Of a stretch of 64,000 bases of DNA, positions 38,751-47,072 are shown piece after piece. Within the stretch, counting starts at the first letter, position 1. Every line of letters starts with the position of its first letter. The translations under genes and the position numbers were made by a program. Below the pieces are notes generated by a model, which was not told where the DNA came from, did no database searches, and saw nothing but the letters and a program-made list of their open reading frames with translations. The stretch lies in the IMG/VR virus record IMGVR_UViG_3300017963_000025, positions 21,382-85,381 of that record; one strand, given 5' to 3'. This stretch comes from a virus.

Positions 38751-38945
38751 ATGATACGAGTATTCCCAAAGCGAACGAAGAAACGATGCTGTACGGAATG
38801 CAGTCTTCGAAACTTGGAGGGTGTGTGTGAGGAATGCGGAGGGGAACCATGTCAGAATTGCATCTATTGTAGGAGCGTTAGGAATCAGACGCGGGATGAC
38901 ATGAAAAGACGAGACAGTATAAAGAAATGGACAAAAAAGGAATAA
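38751..38945 (+). CDS. Cys-rich protein, paralogue B
   Basis: Seen: 64 residues from ATG 38751 with GGAGGAG. CCxxC(9)CxxCxGxPCxxCxYC then NQT reproduces the pattern of the protein at 31275, with a basic N- and C-terminus. Likely to bind two metal ions. Function unknown. Confidence 0.65.
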   Translation: MIRVFPKRTKKRCCTECSLRNLEGVCEECGGEPCQNCIYCRSVRNQTRDDMKRRDSIKKWTKKE

Positions 38946-38946
38946 C

Positions 38947-39138
38947 ATGTCAAAGGTAATCTGGCTGAGAGGTGCGGACACCAAGAAACACGCATTTGTT
39001 GACAAATACGCGACCAGTGCTTTGTGTGGCAAACAACGGGAGGCAAAAAACTGGATCATTTTAAGGCATCGCACGAAGAAATGCCCGCGCTGCATGAAAA
39101 TTATGAAAGACTATGACAACTGCGGAGGAACCGAATGA
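38947..39138 (+). CDS. Small zinc-binding protein
   Basis: Seen: 63 residues, AAAGGAAT before ATG. One Cys near residue 27 with nearby His, then CPRC, then a Cys near the end. A basic middle (LRHRTKK). It starts 1 bp after the previous stop and overlaps the Dam-like pseudogene. Function unknown. Confidence 0.55.
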   Translation: MSKVIWLRGADTKKHAFVDKYATSALCGKQREAKNWIILRHRTKKCPRCMKIMKDYDNCGGTE

Positions 39139-39808
39139 AAGCACCGTTCCCCTACTTCGGCGGAAAAAGCAAGGTGGCATCGTTTGTCTGGGCCGCGCTC
39201 GGTGACCCGGAACACTACATGGAGCCATTTTTCGGGTCCGCGGTGTTGCTGAACCGTCCCAGATGGACACCGGATCGAAATTACAGCGAAACCGTGTGCG
39301 ACAAAGACGGATTTCTTGCCAATGTGTGGCGGGGAATACAAATACACCCGGAGGAAGTGGCAAAGTGGTGTGACTGGCCGATAAACGATTACGCCACGTC
39401 CGTGTGGTATGCGGGGACTTTGAGCGAATTCTCGGCGGGAATTGGCAAGACAAATCCTGGAAATCCGTGGGGATTTTCTTTGACCCGCCCTACGGGGACC
39501 CTGACAGAGAGGCTGGTCTGTATGAGGAAGACGGGTTCGACATTGCGGAACGGGTGGAGGCATGGTGCCTGAAACGATACAAGAAAAAATCACACCGAAT
39601 CGTGGTCGCCGGGTATGACACCAAATACGAAAAGCTGGTTGATGCCGGGTGGAGACGGGTTCGGTGGTCCGCCCAAGGCGGGTATGCAAGTACGGGAAAA
39701 TCGGAAAGGGGAAAAACAAACCGACACCGGGAAATGCTGTTTGTTTCTCCCCATTGTAAAATCACTCCCATATTAAGAATGATAAGAAAGGGGAATGTGA
39801 GTCAATGA
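39135..39808 (+). pseudogene. dam: Dam-like adenine methyltransferase, internal deletion plus frameshift
   Basis: Seen: frame 1 (from ATG 39135) has the SAM-binding start KAPFPYFGGKSKVA and EPFFGSAVLL, then DKDGFLANVWRGIQ and WPIND. A different frame picks up from about 39390 with RLRHVRVVCGDFERIL, the catalytic FFDPPYGDPDR and the end of the family (VAGYDTKYE, AQGGYA, RHREMLFVSPHC). Normal family members have about 100 more residues between the two blocks. The in-frame deletion partner is missing, so no full enzyme is made. Confidence 0.82.
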
Positions 39809-40263
39809 AAAAGACGTTTGAAGAGGTGATCAATTGGATCGGTACGCAGAATAAAACGGACAAACATAATCTGGAAAAAATGGCGGATTACGGATACCAA
39901 CTGAGCAGAATGAAAGACACCGTGTCCAAAGCATGGGAAAAATGGCGTAGAAAAATGATCGACTATGCGGACGGAACAAACACAACGATTGGCACGGAAA
40001 ACGGAATTACCGTGCGCATTGCGCATGGAAACCGCTACGAGTATGGCACCCCCGCAGAACTTATAAAATTGCTTGAAAAAGAGGGAAAGACCCACCTGTT
40101 GGACCATCTACTGAAAGTGAACACCGGGAAACTAAAAGCAATGTTGGGTGAGGAAACTCTGCGTGAATATGATTTTGTTCAAACATTTCCGCAGGAGGGG
40201 GCACCGACCATTCGGTTTTCGAAACATCCGAACCAAGGGATCGCGGAATCAGTGACAGAATAA
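39805..40263 (+). CDS. Hypothetical protein
   Basis: Seen: 152 residues from ATG 39805 (AAAGGGG upstream). Helical N-terminus (DYGYQLSRMKDTVSKAWEKWRRKM), strand pair at ENGITVRIAHG, helical C-terminus. It is the last gene before the terminator that separates accessory genes from the head module. Function unknown. Confidence 0.6.
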   Translation: MKKTFEEVINWIGTQNKTDKHNLEKMADYGYQLSRMKDTVSKAWEKWRRKMIDYADGTNTTIGTENGITVRIAHGNRYEYGTPAELIKLLEKEGKTHLLDHLLKVNTGKLKAMLGEETLREYDFVQTFPQEGAPTIRFSKHPNQGIAESVTE

Positions 40264-40293
40264 CGGTCCCAAACACCGTCGGGTTTCCCAGTA

Positions 40294-40334
40294 AAACCGT
40301 GCATTTGTGCCTGTCACATTGCACGGTTTTTTTA
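40294..40334 (+). terminator. Rho-independent terminator
   Basis: AACCGTGCA...TGCACGGTT stem with a 17-nt loop region followed by TTTTTTT, just past the last accessory gene. Confidence 0.85.
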
Positions 40335-40477
40335 TTTACATATTTGAAATTCGTATAATTCTCACACAATGTGATAGCACATATCCCCCCAATTTTCCCC
40401 CAAATTTATTTAATTTGTCTAACACTCCGTATTTCCTATAAAATTCTATCACCTTCCGTCGCTCAGTTTGAAATGAG

Positions 40478-40507
40478 TTGACAAAGTATTGTATATGTCA
40501 ATTGATA
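40478..40507 (+). promoter_or_regulatory. Probable head-operon promoter
   Basis: TTGACA 40478 and, 18 nt on, TTGATA 40502. The spacer includes TGTCAA, which pairs with the -35 box as a dyad. It lacks the AGG-spacer motif, so it may be a late promoter. The 40340-40475 region is AT-rich and shows no gene. Confidence 0.5.
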
Positions 40508-40541
40508 CTATTGATATTTTCGATACGAGTCGGAGGTGGAC

Positions 40542-41117
40542 GTGATTAAAAATTACCGATTGAAATCCGAAGAAAAACGGTTGGTCGTTTCCGAGGTGTA
40601 TGTTCCCGGCGATGTGGATTTGCAGGGGGATATGATGAGCGTTGAACAAGTGGAAAAAATGGCCTTCGAATTTATGAAAAACCAGCGCACCGGCAATGTG
40701 GACGTGAATCATGACTTCACCCCATCCGGTGCGTTTGTTGTTGAATCATGGATTGCCCGCCCCAACGATCCGGACGGGTTCAGGGAAGGGGCATGGGCCG
40801 TAACAATCCATATTCCGGATGACACCCTGTGGGCCAAGGTAAAATCCGGCGACCTGAATGCCCTTTCCATGGCTGGTAAGACCAAAACCGAATCCGGAAA
40901 ACAGGTGGTGTCCCTCATTACCGGGCTGGACGGATTTACCGAAAAATCCGCCTGTCCGGGGTTACCAGAACATCGGCATCCGGTCAGTGTGGCATGGAAG
41001 GACGGCGAAATCGGTGGAAAAACCGAAATCGCGTTTGATCACGACCACGACATCATTTCACTATCCGCCACCGGGGAAACACTCGGACATGCCCACCGGT
41101 TGGTGGTGGAGGATTAG
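40542..41117 (+). CDS. Prohead protease, XkdF-like
   Basis: Seen: 191 residues from GTG 40542 (CGGAGGTG upstream). VYVPGDVDLQGDMM, DVNHDF, FVVESWIAR, and AWAVTIHIPDDTLWAKVKSGDLNALSMAG follow the order of XkdF-type serine proteases of phage heads, where Ser and His catalyse scaffold cleavage. It opens the head operon. It is the first recognisable head gene although no portal gene precedes it. Confidence 0.78.
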   Translation: MIKNYRLKSEEKRLVVSEVYVPGDVDLQGDMMSVEQVEKMAFEFMKNQRTGNVDVNHDFTPSGAFVVESWIARPNDPDGFREGAWAVTIHIPDDTLWAKVKSGDLNALSMAGKTKTESGKQVVSLITGLDGFTEKSACPGLPEHRHPVSVAWKDGEIGGKTEIAFDHDHDIISLSATGETLGHAHRLVVED

Positions 41118-41119
41118 CC

Positions 41120-42097
41120 ATGCCAGTCAGAGCGTCCAAAATACAAAAAGAGGAAGATGTGACTATGTTGGCAGACATGGACGTGCGATACATTTCTTTG
41201 GTGCCGCACGGTGCGAACGGTCGCAGTTTCCGCGTTGTCAAAAAATACGAAAAGGAGTCATTGACTATGAAATCAATTCACCGAATTATTTCTCATGGGA
41301 AAACACCCTATGCGGATATTGTTAAAAACAATCCGTGGCTGCAATCCCTTGGGGGGGATGTCGTAAAAACGGATAATGGGTGGTACGTCGAGCATTTGCC
41401 ACAAGACCAGTTTGCGGAAAAATCCTGGCAGATTCAAAAAATCACGGAGGATGTGTTTATCCTGTCCGGTGAACTCACCACGGACAGGGCGGATGCAGTG
41501 ATCCCGCCGGACACTACGAAATCCATTGGCGTGGCCGCCATGGATGCCCAGGTAAAAACAGGGGAGACGAAAAAAAGCGAACTCACCAGACCGTTCGGGG
41601 AGATGGTCGGAACGGAAACTGACGCGTTGCTCGGCGTGGTATTTGGCGCACTGAAGCAAACGGCGGGGAACGGGAAAAGCCGAAAGAAAACCGTGCTGAA
41701 CGCGATTGATGCCTATCGGGAATTCATGGATTCCGGATTGGACATGATCGGTGCGGAGGCATTGGAATTGTCCTACCCGGCCACACCGGCCCCGGAAGAC
41801 ACTTCGGATGTTGTGCAAACGGAATTTGTTGAAATCACCAACCCCACGGATGACGTGGTGAAGCTGGTGGAAACCCTGAAAGGCGCGGGGGTATTCCCCA
41901 AACTACCGGAAGAAAATCCGGAGGTGGCCGAACTGAAAACCACGATTGCCGAACTGACGGAAAGGGTGAAAAATTTGTCTGGGCAACCCACTGCGATATC
42001 GGCATCTGTCGAGGATGACGATGTAACAGCAGGCACGTCCGCAACCACAACCGAACCGGACCCGGATGAAAAACTTTTCAGTGGGGTACTGGTTTAA
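41120..42097 (+). CDS. Scaffold-like head protein
   Basis: Seen: 325 residues, GGAGG before ATG. An early YISLVPHGANGRSFRVVKKYE segment recurs in phage prohead protease/scaffold polypeptides. A helical middle (FGALKQTAGNGKSRKKTVLNAIDAYREFMD) and a long acidic/Thr-rich C-terminus with a short coiled coil (AELKTTIAELTERVKNL) suit a scaffold. It lies between protease and capsid and is followed 1 bp later by the palindrome. Confidence 0.65.
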   Translation: MPVRASKIQKEEDVTMLADMDVRYISLVPHGANGRSFRVVKKYEKESLTMKSIHRIISHGKTPYADIVKNNPWLQSLGGDVVKTDNGWYVEHLPQDQFAEKSWQIQKITEDVFILSGELTTDRADAVIPPDTTKSIGVAAMDAQVKTGETKKSELTRPFGEMVGTETDALLGVVFGALKQTAGNGKSRKKTVLNAIDAYREFMDSGLDMIGAEALELSYPATPAPEDTSDVVQTEFVEITNPTDDVVKLVETLKGAGVFPKLPEENPEVAELKTTIAELTERVKNLSGQPTAISASVEDDDVTAGTSATTTEPDPDEKLFSGVLV

Positions 42098-42098
42098 T

Positions 42099-42114
42099 CC
42101 GCAAACGTTTGCGG
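42099..42114. repeat. Dispersed palindrome 13
   Basis: Perfect core 1 bp after the scaffold stop, 35 bp before the capsid start. Confidence 0.9.
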
Positions 42115-42148
42115 ATGACCCAAAAAAATTCGACGGAGGATATATATT

Positions 42149-43069
42149 ATGAAAGGTTCGAAAATTGTTGAAAAAGCGGACATCGCAGTCAGCAATCTGA
42201 TTAGCGACGGCGGATATCTCAACCCGGAACAGTCTGACCGGTTCATCCAAATGCTGCAAGACCAGCCCACCATTCTCAGGGCTGTACGTACCGTACGTAT
42301 GAACGCGCCACAACGGAAAATTGAGAAAATCGGATTCGGTTCTCGTATTCTACGGGCCGCGCCGGCCAGTGGCACCGCGCTTGCCGCAGGGGACCGAAGT
42401 GCGCCCACTACGGATATGGTAACACTCACCACCAAAGAGGTGATTGCCCAGGTCAATCTGCCCTATGACGTGCTCGAAGACAATATCGAGCGGGGCAACC
42501 TGAATTCAACCATCATGAGCATGATGGCTGAACGGGTGGCACTGGACAGTGAGGAGTGGTTGCTTTTGGCGGACACCGGGTCAGGGGATGCGTTTCTGGC
42601 GCTGGCGGACGGTGCCATTGTCAGCGCAACGGATCATGTAATTGACGAAACCGCCGCACCGGTGGCTGTCACAAAGGGCATTTTCAAAGAGGGTATCAAG
42701 GCGCTTCCGAACAAATACCAGCGAGTGAGAAACCAACTCAGATTTATGGTGTCCCCCGATGTCGCCACCGAATGGATTGACGAATTTGCGGATCGGGAAA
42801 CGGCGGAAGGCGACGCTAAAATGAAAGGGGGAGGGATCAACCCGGCCTATGGCGTTCCGCTGATGATATCCGCGCTGATGCCAAACAATACCTATCTGCT
42901 TACCTTTCCCCAGAACATGATTTGGGGCGTACAACGTCAGATCATGGTAGAAACAGACAAAGACATTGAAACACGGGTATATAAGATCGTGCTGACCATG
43001 CGGATGGATTTTGCCTATGAGGAAACCGACGCAGTGGTAAAATTTATCGGCATTAATCCGGATGCGTAA
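42149..43069 (+). CDS. Major capsid protein (HK97 fold)
   Basis: Seen: 306 residues, ACGGAGG before ATG. The long N-terminal helix region, TTKEVIAQVNLPYDVLEDN, a VALDSEEWLLLAD region, a beta P-domain-like PAYGVPLMIS, and a C-terminal LTMRMDFAYEETDAVVKF strand are the order of HK97-fold capsids. It is placed after protease and scaffold and before connector genes. The palindrome at 42099 is in its leader. Confidence 0.85.
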   Translation: MKGSKIVEKADIAVSNLISDGGYLNPEQSDRFIQMLQDQPTILRAVRTVRMNAPQRKIEKIGFGSRILRAAPASGTALAAGDRSAPTTDMVTLTTKEVIAQVNLPYDVLEDNIERGNLNSTIMSMMAERVALDSEEWLLLADTGSGDAFLALADGAIVSATDHVIDETAAPVAVTKGIFKEGIKALPNKYQRVRNQLRFMVSPDVATEWIDEFADRETAEGDAKMKGGGINPAYGVPLMISALMPNNTYLLTFPQNMIWGVQRQIMVETDKDIETRVYKIVLTMRMDFAYEETDAVVKFIGINPDA

Positions 43070-43093
43070 GCCAGAAAGAGGGAGGCAAATAAT

Positions 43094-43411
43094 ATGAGAC
43101 AAGCCGAACTCATGATAGGTAAAATATATACCGTGATGGGAGAGGACGGCACCCGGTATGTGTTTAAAATCGGGGAACCGGTAATGATCGATGATACCAC
43201 CCCGTCCGGGCAACGGTTACTGGAAAAATTGTCGGTAATGATGATCCGGGGAAAGCCCCAATTCAGTATCGGGTGGAAAGATACGGGAATGGCAACGGCA
43301 AATACGGAAACTGCGGAGGAGGAAAGTCCGTCTCCGCAGAAGAAAGTGGCCAAGACCAGAAAACCAAAACGACCGGCCAAGGCTGCGCCGGGTCAGAACG
43401 AGCTTGACTAA
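43094..43411 (+). CDS. Head-associated small protein
   Basis: Seen: 105 residues, GGGAGG before ATG. Beta-rich N-terminal half (GKIYTVMGEDGTRYVFKIG) and a disordered, Lys/Pro-rich end. It sits between the capsid and the connector, where small capsid-decoration or connector genes occur. Its stop overlaps the next start. Confidence 0.55.
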   Translation: MRQAELMIGKIYTVMGEDGTRYVFKIGEPVMIDDTTPSGQRLLEKLSVMMIRGKPQFSIGWKDTGMATANTETAEEESPSPQKKVAKTRKPKRPAKAAPGQNELD

Positions 43412-43968
43412 TGCTGACCCTTGTTACCGCCGTGGGCGGCCCGGATTCAAATTCGTACATCACACTAAACGAGTTTGAGGAAATTTCCGAATTGTTGCGC
43501 ATGCCATTGGATGACTGGCGGCAAACATGCACGGAGGAGGGGCAATCCTTCCGCATTATTTGCGGGGCGAACATGACGGACGGATTGCCGTGGAGAGGCA
43601 AAAAAGTGTATTGCGGCCAGCGCATGGCCTTTCCGCGCACCTCCCAGATGACGGACCATACGGATACGACGGAGGCCGCGCCCACGGTAATCCCGGAAGA
43701 AATAAAGATTGTTCAGGTCCGTATGGTTCACATCATTACGGATTATGTTCAATATGGGGAAACCAACGACGGGGATGTGGGGCCGGATGTATCGCAACTA
43801 AGCCTTTCCGGTTTGTTAAGTGTGTCTTTCCGGGGAACCGGGGGGAGCGAACTGACTCGGACGATTCGGGATAGTTCGGAGGTCGTGGGGATGTTGGCAA
43901 AAAAATATCTGTCCTCGGTTCGCGGACGACCGGTGACATTCGCCTGTCGGGAGTATGTAGCCCCATGA
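43411..43968 (+). CDS. Head-tail connector (DnaT-like phage family)
   Basis: Seen: 185 residues from ATG 43411. GPDSNSYITLNEFEE at the start and GLPWRGKKVYCGQRMAFPRTSQ in the middle match the phage connector family often annotated as DnaT-like. The sequence ends in a REYVAP tail. It overlaps the next gene by 4 bp. Function: adaptor between the portal ring and the neck. Confidence 0.7.
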   Translation: MLTLVTAVGGPDSNSYITLNEFEEISELLRMPLDDWRQTCTEEGQSFRIICGANMTDGLPWRGKKVYCGQRMAFPRTSQMTDHTDTTEAAPTVIPEEIKIVQVRMVHIITDYVQYGETNDGDVGPDVSQLSLSGLLSVSFRGTGGSELTRTIRDSSEVVGMLAKKYLSSVRGRPVTFACREYVAP

Positions 43969-44360
43969 CCACGCTGTCCGTCGCACTGAAACGATTACCG
44001 GGAATTATCTCAAACGTGATCGGAACTCAAGGATTGAAGCGCACTGTCACATATCAAAAGTATTCCGAAACCGTGTTTGACGAAGCCGAGGGGGCGAACG
44101 TTGACACGTATACGGACATATCCATCCCGATCACCGCCGTATTGCAGCATACGGAGGACACCAAAAAACTGGTCGGGGCCGAGTCGGACGTGCAATCCGG
44201 GGATTCGGTATATGTGATATTGCAAACACATCTGGGGGATTTGACGGATTTGAGTGTTCGTGACCGAATCGTGGAAAACGGTCAGGCATATCCGGTAAAG
44301 GACGTTGCCAAGGTACAGGACATCGTGGTGTATGTCACGGTGGAAGGTGGTCCGTTGTGA
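43965..44360 (+). CDS. Head closure protein
   Basis: Seen: 131 residues. Beta-rich with AVLQHTEDTKKLVGAESDVQSGD and a final YVTVEGGPL strand. Position between connector and gp10-like protein fits head closure (gp9/gp16-like). Its 3' end carries one copy of a 16-bp direct repeat whose second copy overlaps the next start. Confidence 0.6.
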   Translation: MTTLSVALKRLPGIISNVIGTQGLKRTVTYQKYSETVFDEAEGANVDTYTDISIPITAVLQHTEDTKKLVGAESDVQSGDSVYVILQTHLGDLTDLSVRDRIVENGQAYPVKDVAKVQDIVVYVTVEGGPL

Positions 44361-44379
44361 GCCATAAGGAGAATCCGTT

Positions 44380-44793
44380 GTGAGCCATACTCTCACTGTT
44401 GATGGCTTGGATGAAGTAATTGCCGGGGTGGCACGTATGCTGCAACTGGATACGGCCACACGGGAAGTGCTTCGATCCAGCACTGAAAAGCTGAAAACGA
44501 TGGTTCAGGGAGATACGCCGGTCGGTATCGGCCCCACCAAAGGCCAGTTGAAATCCGGGTGGAGCGGGGTTACCGAGGGGTATGGCGGATTCACATTTCA
44601 AAACCCGGTGCCTTATGCCGCCGTACTTGAAAGGGGGTTGTACCCTGGGGTGGGTCCGCGAACGGTGAAAACCGGCAAGGGCATATTTTCCAGACAGGCA
44701 CCGGATGGCATGACCGCCGCGATTACGGAGGCAGAGGCGGCCAAAATCGTGCAGTATGTCGCCGCCGAAATTGAGAGGTTGTCGCGTGGATAG
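44380..44793 (+). CDS. HK97 gp10-like tail completion protein
   Basis: Seen: 137 residues from GTG 44380, AAGGAG upstream. TPVGIGPTKGQLKSGWSG, the strand NPVPYAAVLERGL, and a C-terminal helix match the gp10 family. It overlaps the next gene by 8 bp. Confidence 0.8.
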   Translation: MSHTLTVDGLDEVIAGVARMLQLDTATREVLRSSTEKLKTMVQGDTPVGIGPTKGQLKSGWSGVTEGYGGFTFQNPVPYAAVLERGLYPGVGPRTVKTGKGIFSRQAPDGMTAAITEAEAAKIVQYVAAEIERLSRG

Positions 44794-45253
44794 AAATGAA
44801 ATCATTGTGGAGATTCAGCGACGTATTGCCACCCACGGGATCGTGACCCAATGTGACCGGAATCCGAGCCGGGGGTCAACACACAAGACCTATCCGTATG
44901 CCGCAATCCATGAGCATGATGATTTGGCGGACGGATACGCCACCCGGAACAGTACGGCCACCCGGATGGGTCTTGATGTGACCGTGGAATTGTTTTTTAT
45001 CCCCCCGGACAACCCCAACAAGGGGAGTACGGAGATCGTATGGAATGCGAAGCGAGTAAAAAACATCATTCTGTACAACACCAATGAAATTGATATTTCG
45101 GACGGGATGACACCGGAGCAACCCAACCTCGGGGGGAAATGCGCGGAAATTCGTCACAAGGGCAGGAGCAAAATTTTGTCCGTGATTGACGAGGACGGAA
45201 ACACGCTAAACGGAATCGGACTTTGGTTCCATATCAAATATATTGAAACGTAA
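44786..45253 (+). CDS. Tail terminator protein
   Basis: Seen: 155 residues from GTG 44786. Order and length fit tail-terminator proteins of siphophages: a helical N-terminus (NEIIVEIQRRIATHGIV) and a beta-rich rest ending in FHIKYIE. It precedes the tail tube gene, with a palindrome at 45258 between them. Confidence 0.65.
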   Translation: MDRNEIIVEIQRRIATHGIVTQCDRNPSRGSTHKTYPYAAIHEHDDLADGYATRNSTATRMGLDVTVELFFIPPDNPNKGSTEIVWNAKRVKNIILYNTNEIDISDGMTPEQPNLGGKCAEIRHKGRSKILSVIDEDGNTLNGIGLWFHIKYIET

Positions 45254-45257
45254 CCGT

Positions 45258-45273
45258 CCGCAAACGTTTGCGG
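45258..45273. repeat. Dispersed palindrome 14
   Basis: Perfect core 4 bp after the tail terminator stop, 23 bp before the tube start. Confidence 0.9.
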
Positions 45274-45295
45274 ACGACACAGGGAGGTAAATATC

Positions 45296-46306
45296 ATGAC
45301 AGCACCTGTTACGCACAGTGCGGATAACTACAGCCTGGGAAAAGGGATCGGTTATTTCGACAAGATGGAAAACGGAAATTACACCGGTGAAATGGACCTG
45401 GGCAATTGCTCGGCACTGACTTGGAACGTGGATGTTGAAAAACTGGCCCATTTTTCCAGTCGAAGCGGGATGAGAAAAAAAGACAAAGAAATCACGGTGC
45501 AGGTGACCCCGCGATTTACGGCCACGGCGGACGAACTTACGCCGGACCTGATGTCCATGATGGGGATGGGCGAAATCACCCGGATGGTTCAGGCAGCGGG
45601 AGAGAGTAGTGTCACCGTTACCACGAAAAAAAATCGGTATTTCAAAGTTGGAACGCAACGAAACATCGGGATTACCGTGCTCCAATACAAAAACGGCGAT
45701 TCTGCGTGGAATTTGGACGCCACCGTATCCGGTGCCACCGGGAGCGGGACCATTGTCGGGATTGAGATTACGTCCGGCACACCGGCTGGCGGGGACGAAG
45801 CGGGATACCTGCTTTTGCAAAGTGTCACCCCCGGATTCGTGGCAGACGAGGCGATCACCGACGACGGCACCACCCCCGGTTCCGGTGACGCGGTGGCCCC
45901 CGAATCCTTTGACAGTACCCGATTCAGTGTGCGGGAGGGGAGCACCGAATATGTCAGAGGCACGGATTTCAGCGTGGACGGCACGACCGGACGAATATTC
46001 ATTCTGGCAGATTCCACGATTGCGGACGACACCAGTGTCACCGTTTATTACGGATATGAGGCCACCGAGTGGAGCCAGATCAAATGCTACGAGGACAGCC
46101 AGATCGAAGGCGCGTTCCGATTTGTTCAGGACAATCCCACCGGGATCAACAAATCCTTTTACGCACCGAAGGTGTCCGTGGCTCCGTCCGGGGACGTACC
46201 GTTGGTCGGAGAGGATTGGGAAACCATTACCCTTGAATTCGAAGTGTTGGCGGACGCAAACGGGGATTACATCTTCCTTGATATTCCGGACGAGGTGGTG
46301 ACCTAA
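45296..46306 (+). CDS. Major tail tube protein
   Basis: Seen: 336 residues, GGGAGG before ATG. Beta-rich throughout; an N-terminal tube domain (YTGEMDLGNCSALTWNVDVEKLAHFSS) with the loop that contacts the next ring, a Gly/Thr-rich inserted domain near 150-220, and a final ITLEFEVLADANGDYIF. Position directly upstream of the G/GT chaperones confirms tail tube. Confidence 0.78.
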   Translation: MTAPVTHSADNYSLGKGIGYFDKMENGNYTGEMDLGNCSALTWNVDVEKLAHFSSRSGMRKKDKEITVQVTPRFTATADELTPDLMSMMGMGEITRMVQAAGESSVTVTTKKNRYFKVGTQRNIGITVLQYKNGDSAWNLDATVSGATGSGTIVGIEITSGTPAGGDEAGYLLLQSVTPGFVADEAITDDGTTPGSGDAVAPESFDSTRFSVREGSTEYVRGTDFSVDGTTGRIFILADSTIADDTSVTVYYGYEATEWSQIKCYEDSQIEGAFRFVQDNPTGINKSFYAPKVSVAPSGDVPLVGEDWETITLEFEVLADANGDYIFLDIPDEVVT

Positions 46307-46308
46307 TT

Positions 46309-46797
46309 ATGACGGAACCAAAACGACTGACCGACTCGGATTGGGAGACGTTGCTCCCGTCCGAGTCGGTGACGATTGCGGAAGGGGTGTCCGTGCGATT
46401 GCAACCAATGGGTATTGCGGATATCTGGGTGGCGGTAAGACTGGTGTACAATGTGTTTGATCACATTGTCACACCGGTGACCGAAGTATTGAAAAACCAG
46501 GAGGACACCCAGGATATGATTGCCCGTGTCCGGCAAATCCTGACTCACGCGGATGTGCTGAATGTGTTACAGCGCGAAGCACCGGAATTGTTGGAACGGG
46601 CTACCGGTATCCATCGGGAGGATTTGCGGAAGATGCCCCCCGCACCTTTTTCGAAGTTAATGATTGGTGTGGCGGATATCAATCTGAAAAGCCACGAAGA
46701 ACTGTCAAAAAACTTGGGATGCTTGGCGGATCGTCTGAAGATGATCAGGCAGGGTCCGGACACCGGTGGGGCATCGGTGAAGCCGTCGAGCATTTGA
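46309..46797 (+). CDS. Tail assembly chaperone G
   Basis: Seen: 162 residues. Helical, acidic, with a DILGVRL-like start; it carries the slippery heptamer A AAA AAC at 46707, 28 codons before the stop. Ribosomes that do not shift make this G-type protein, which coats the tape measure protein during tail assembly. The shifted product continues to 47066. Confidence 0.8.
   Translation: MTEPKRLTDSDWETLLPSESVTIAEGVSVRLQPMGIADIWVAVRLVYNVFDHIVTPVTEVLKNQEDTQDMIARVRQILTHADVLNVLQREAPELLERATGIHREDLRKMPPAPFSKLMIGVADINLKSHEELSKNLGCLADRLKMIRQGPDTGGASVKPSSI
46707..46713 (+). promoter_or_regulatory. -1 programmed frameshift site (A AAA AAC)
   Basis: The heptamer is in phase with the G frame (tcA AAA AAC). 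Slipping back one base leads into a frame that stays open to 47066 with coherent helical sequence. The family always has such a site; here it is the strong A AAA AAC type. Confidence 0.88.
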
Positions 46798-47066
46798 TCG
46801 AAGCCGGACACAGTTTCGAATCAATCAAATCTTATAGTCTCGGTCAAATCGGGCTATTTATGCGAAGTTCTGTCAATCTGCGAAAAAGCAGGGATACGGA
46901 ACTGATGACCATGCATCGGTTAGCCTATCACGCCACCGCCGAATCATTCATGAAATTGGTTCGGGGGGAGGAAACCGGAAATTCTCCGGAACCGACCAAA
47001 AAAGAGGTGGAGGACGGGTGGGCCAAATTGAAAAAACTGGCGGGACGAATTAACAGGCGAGGATAA
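46714..47066 (+). CDS. T extension of tail chaperone (made as G-T fusion by -1 frameshift)
   Basis: Seen: about 117 residues read only after the -1 shift, LGMLGGSSED... then GEAVEHLIEAGHSFESIKSYSLGQIGL. The G-T fusion of about 252 residues joins the tail tube and the tape measure. An ATG at 46719 has no ribosome site, so separate translation is unlikely. It ends 6 bp before the tape measure gene. Confidence 0.82.
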
Positions 47067-47072
47067 AGACGG

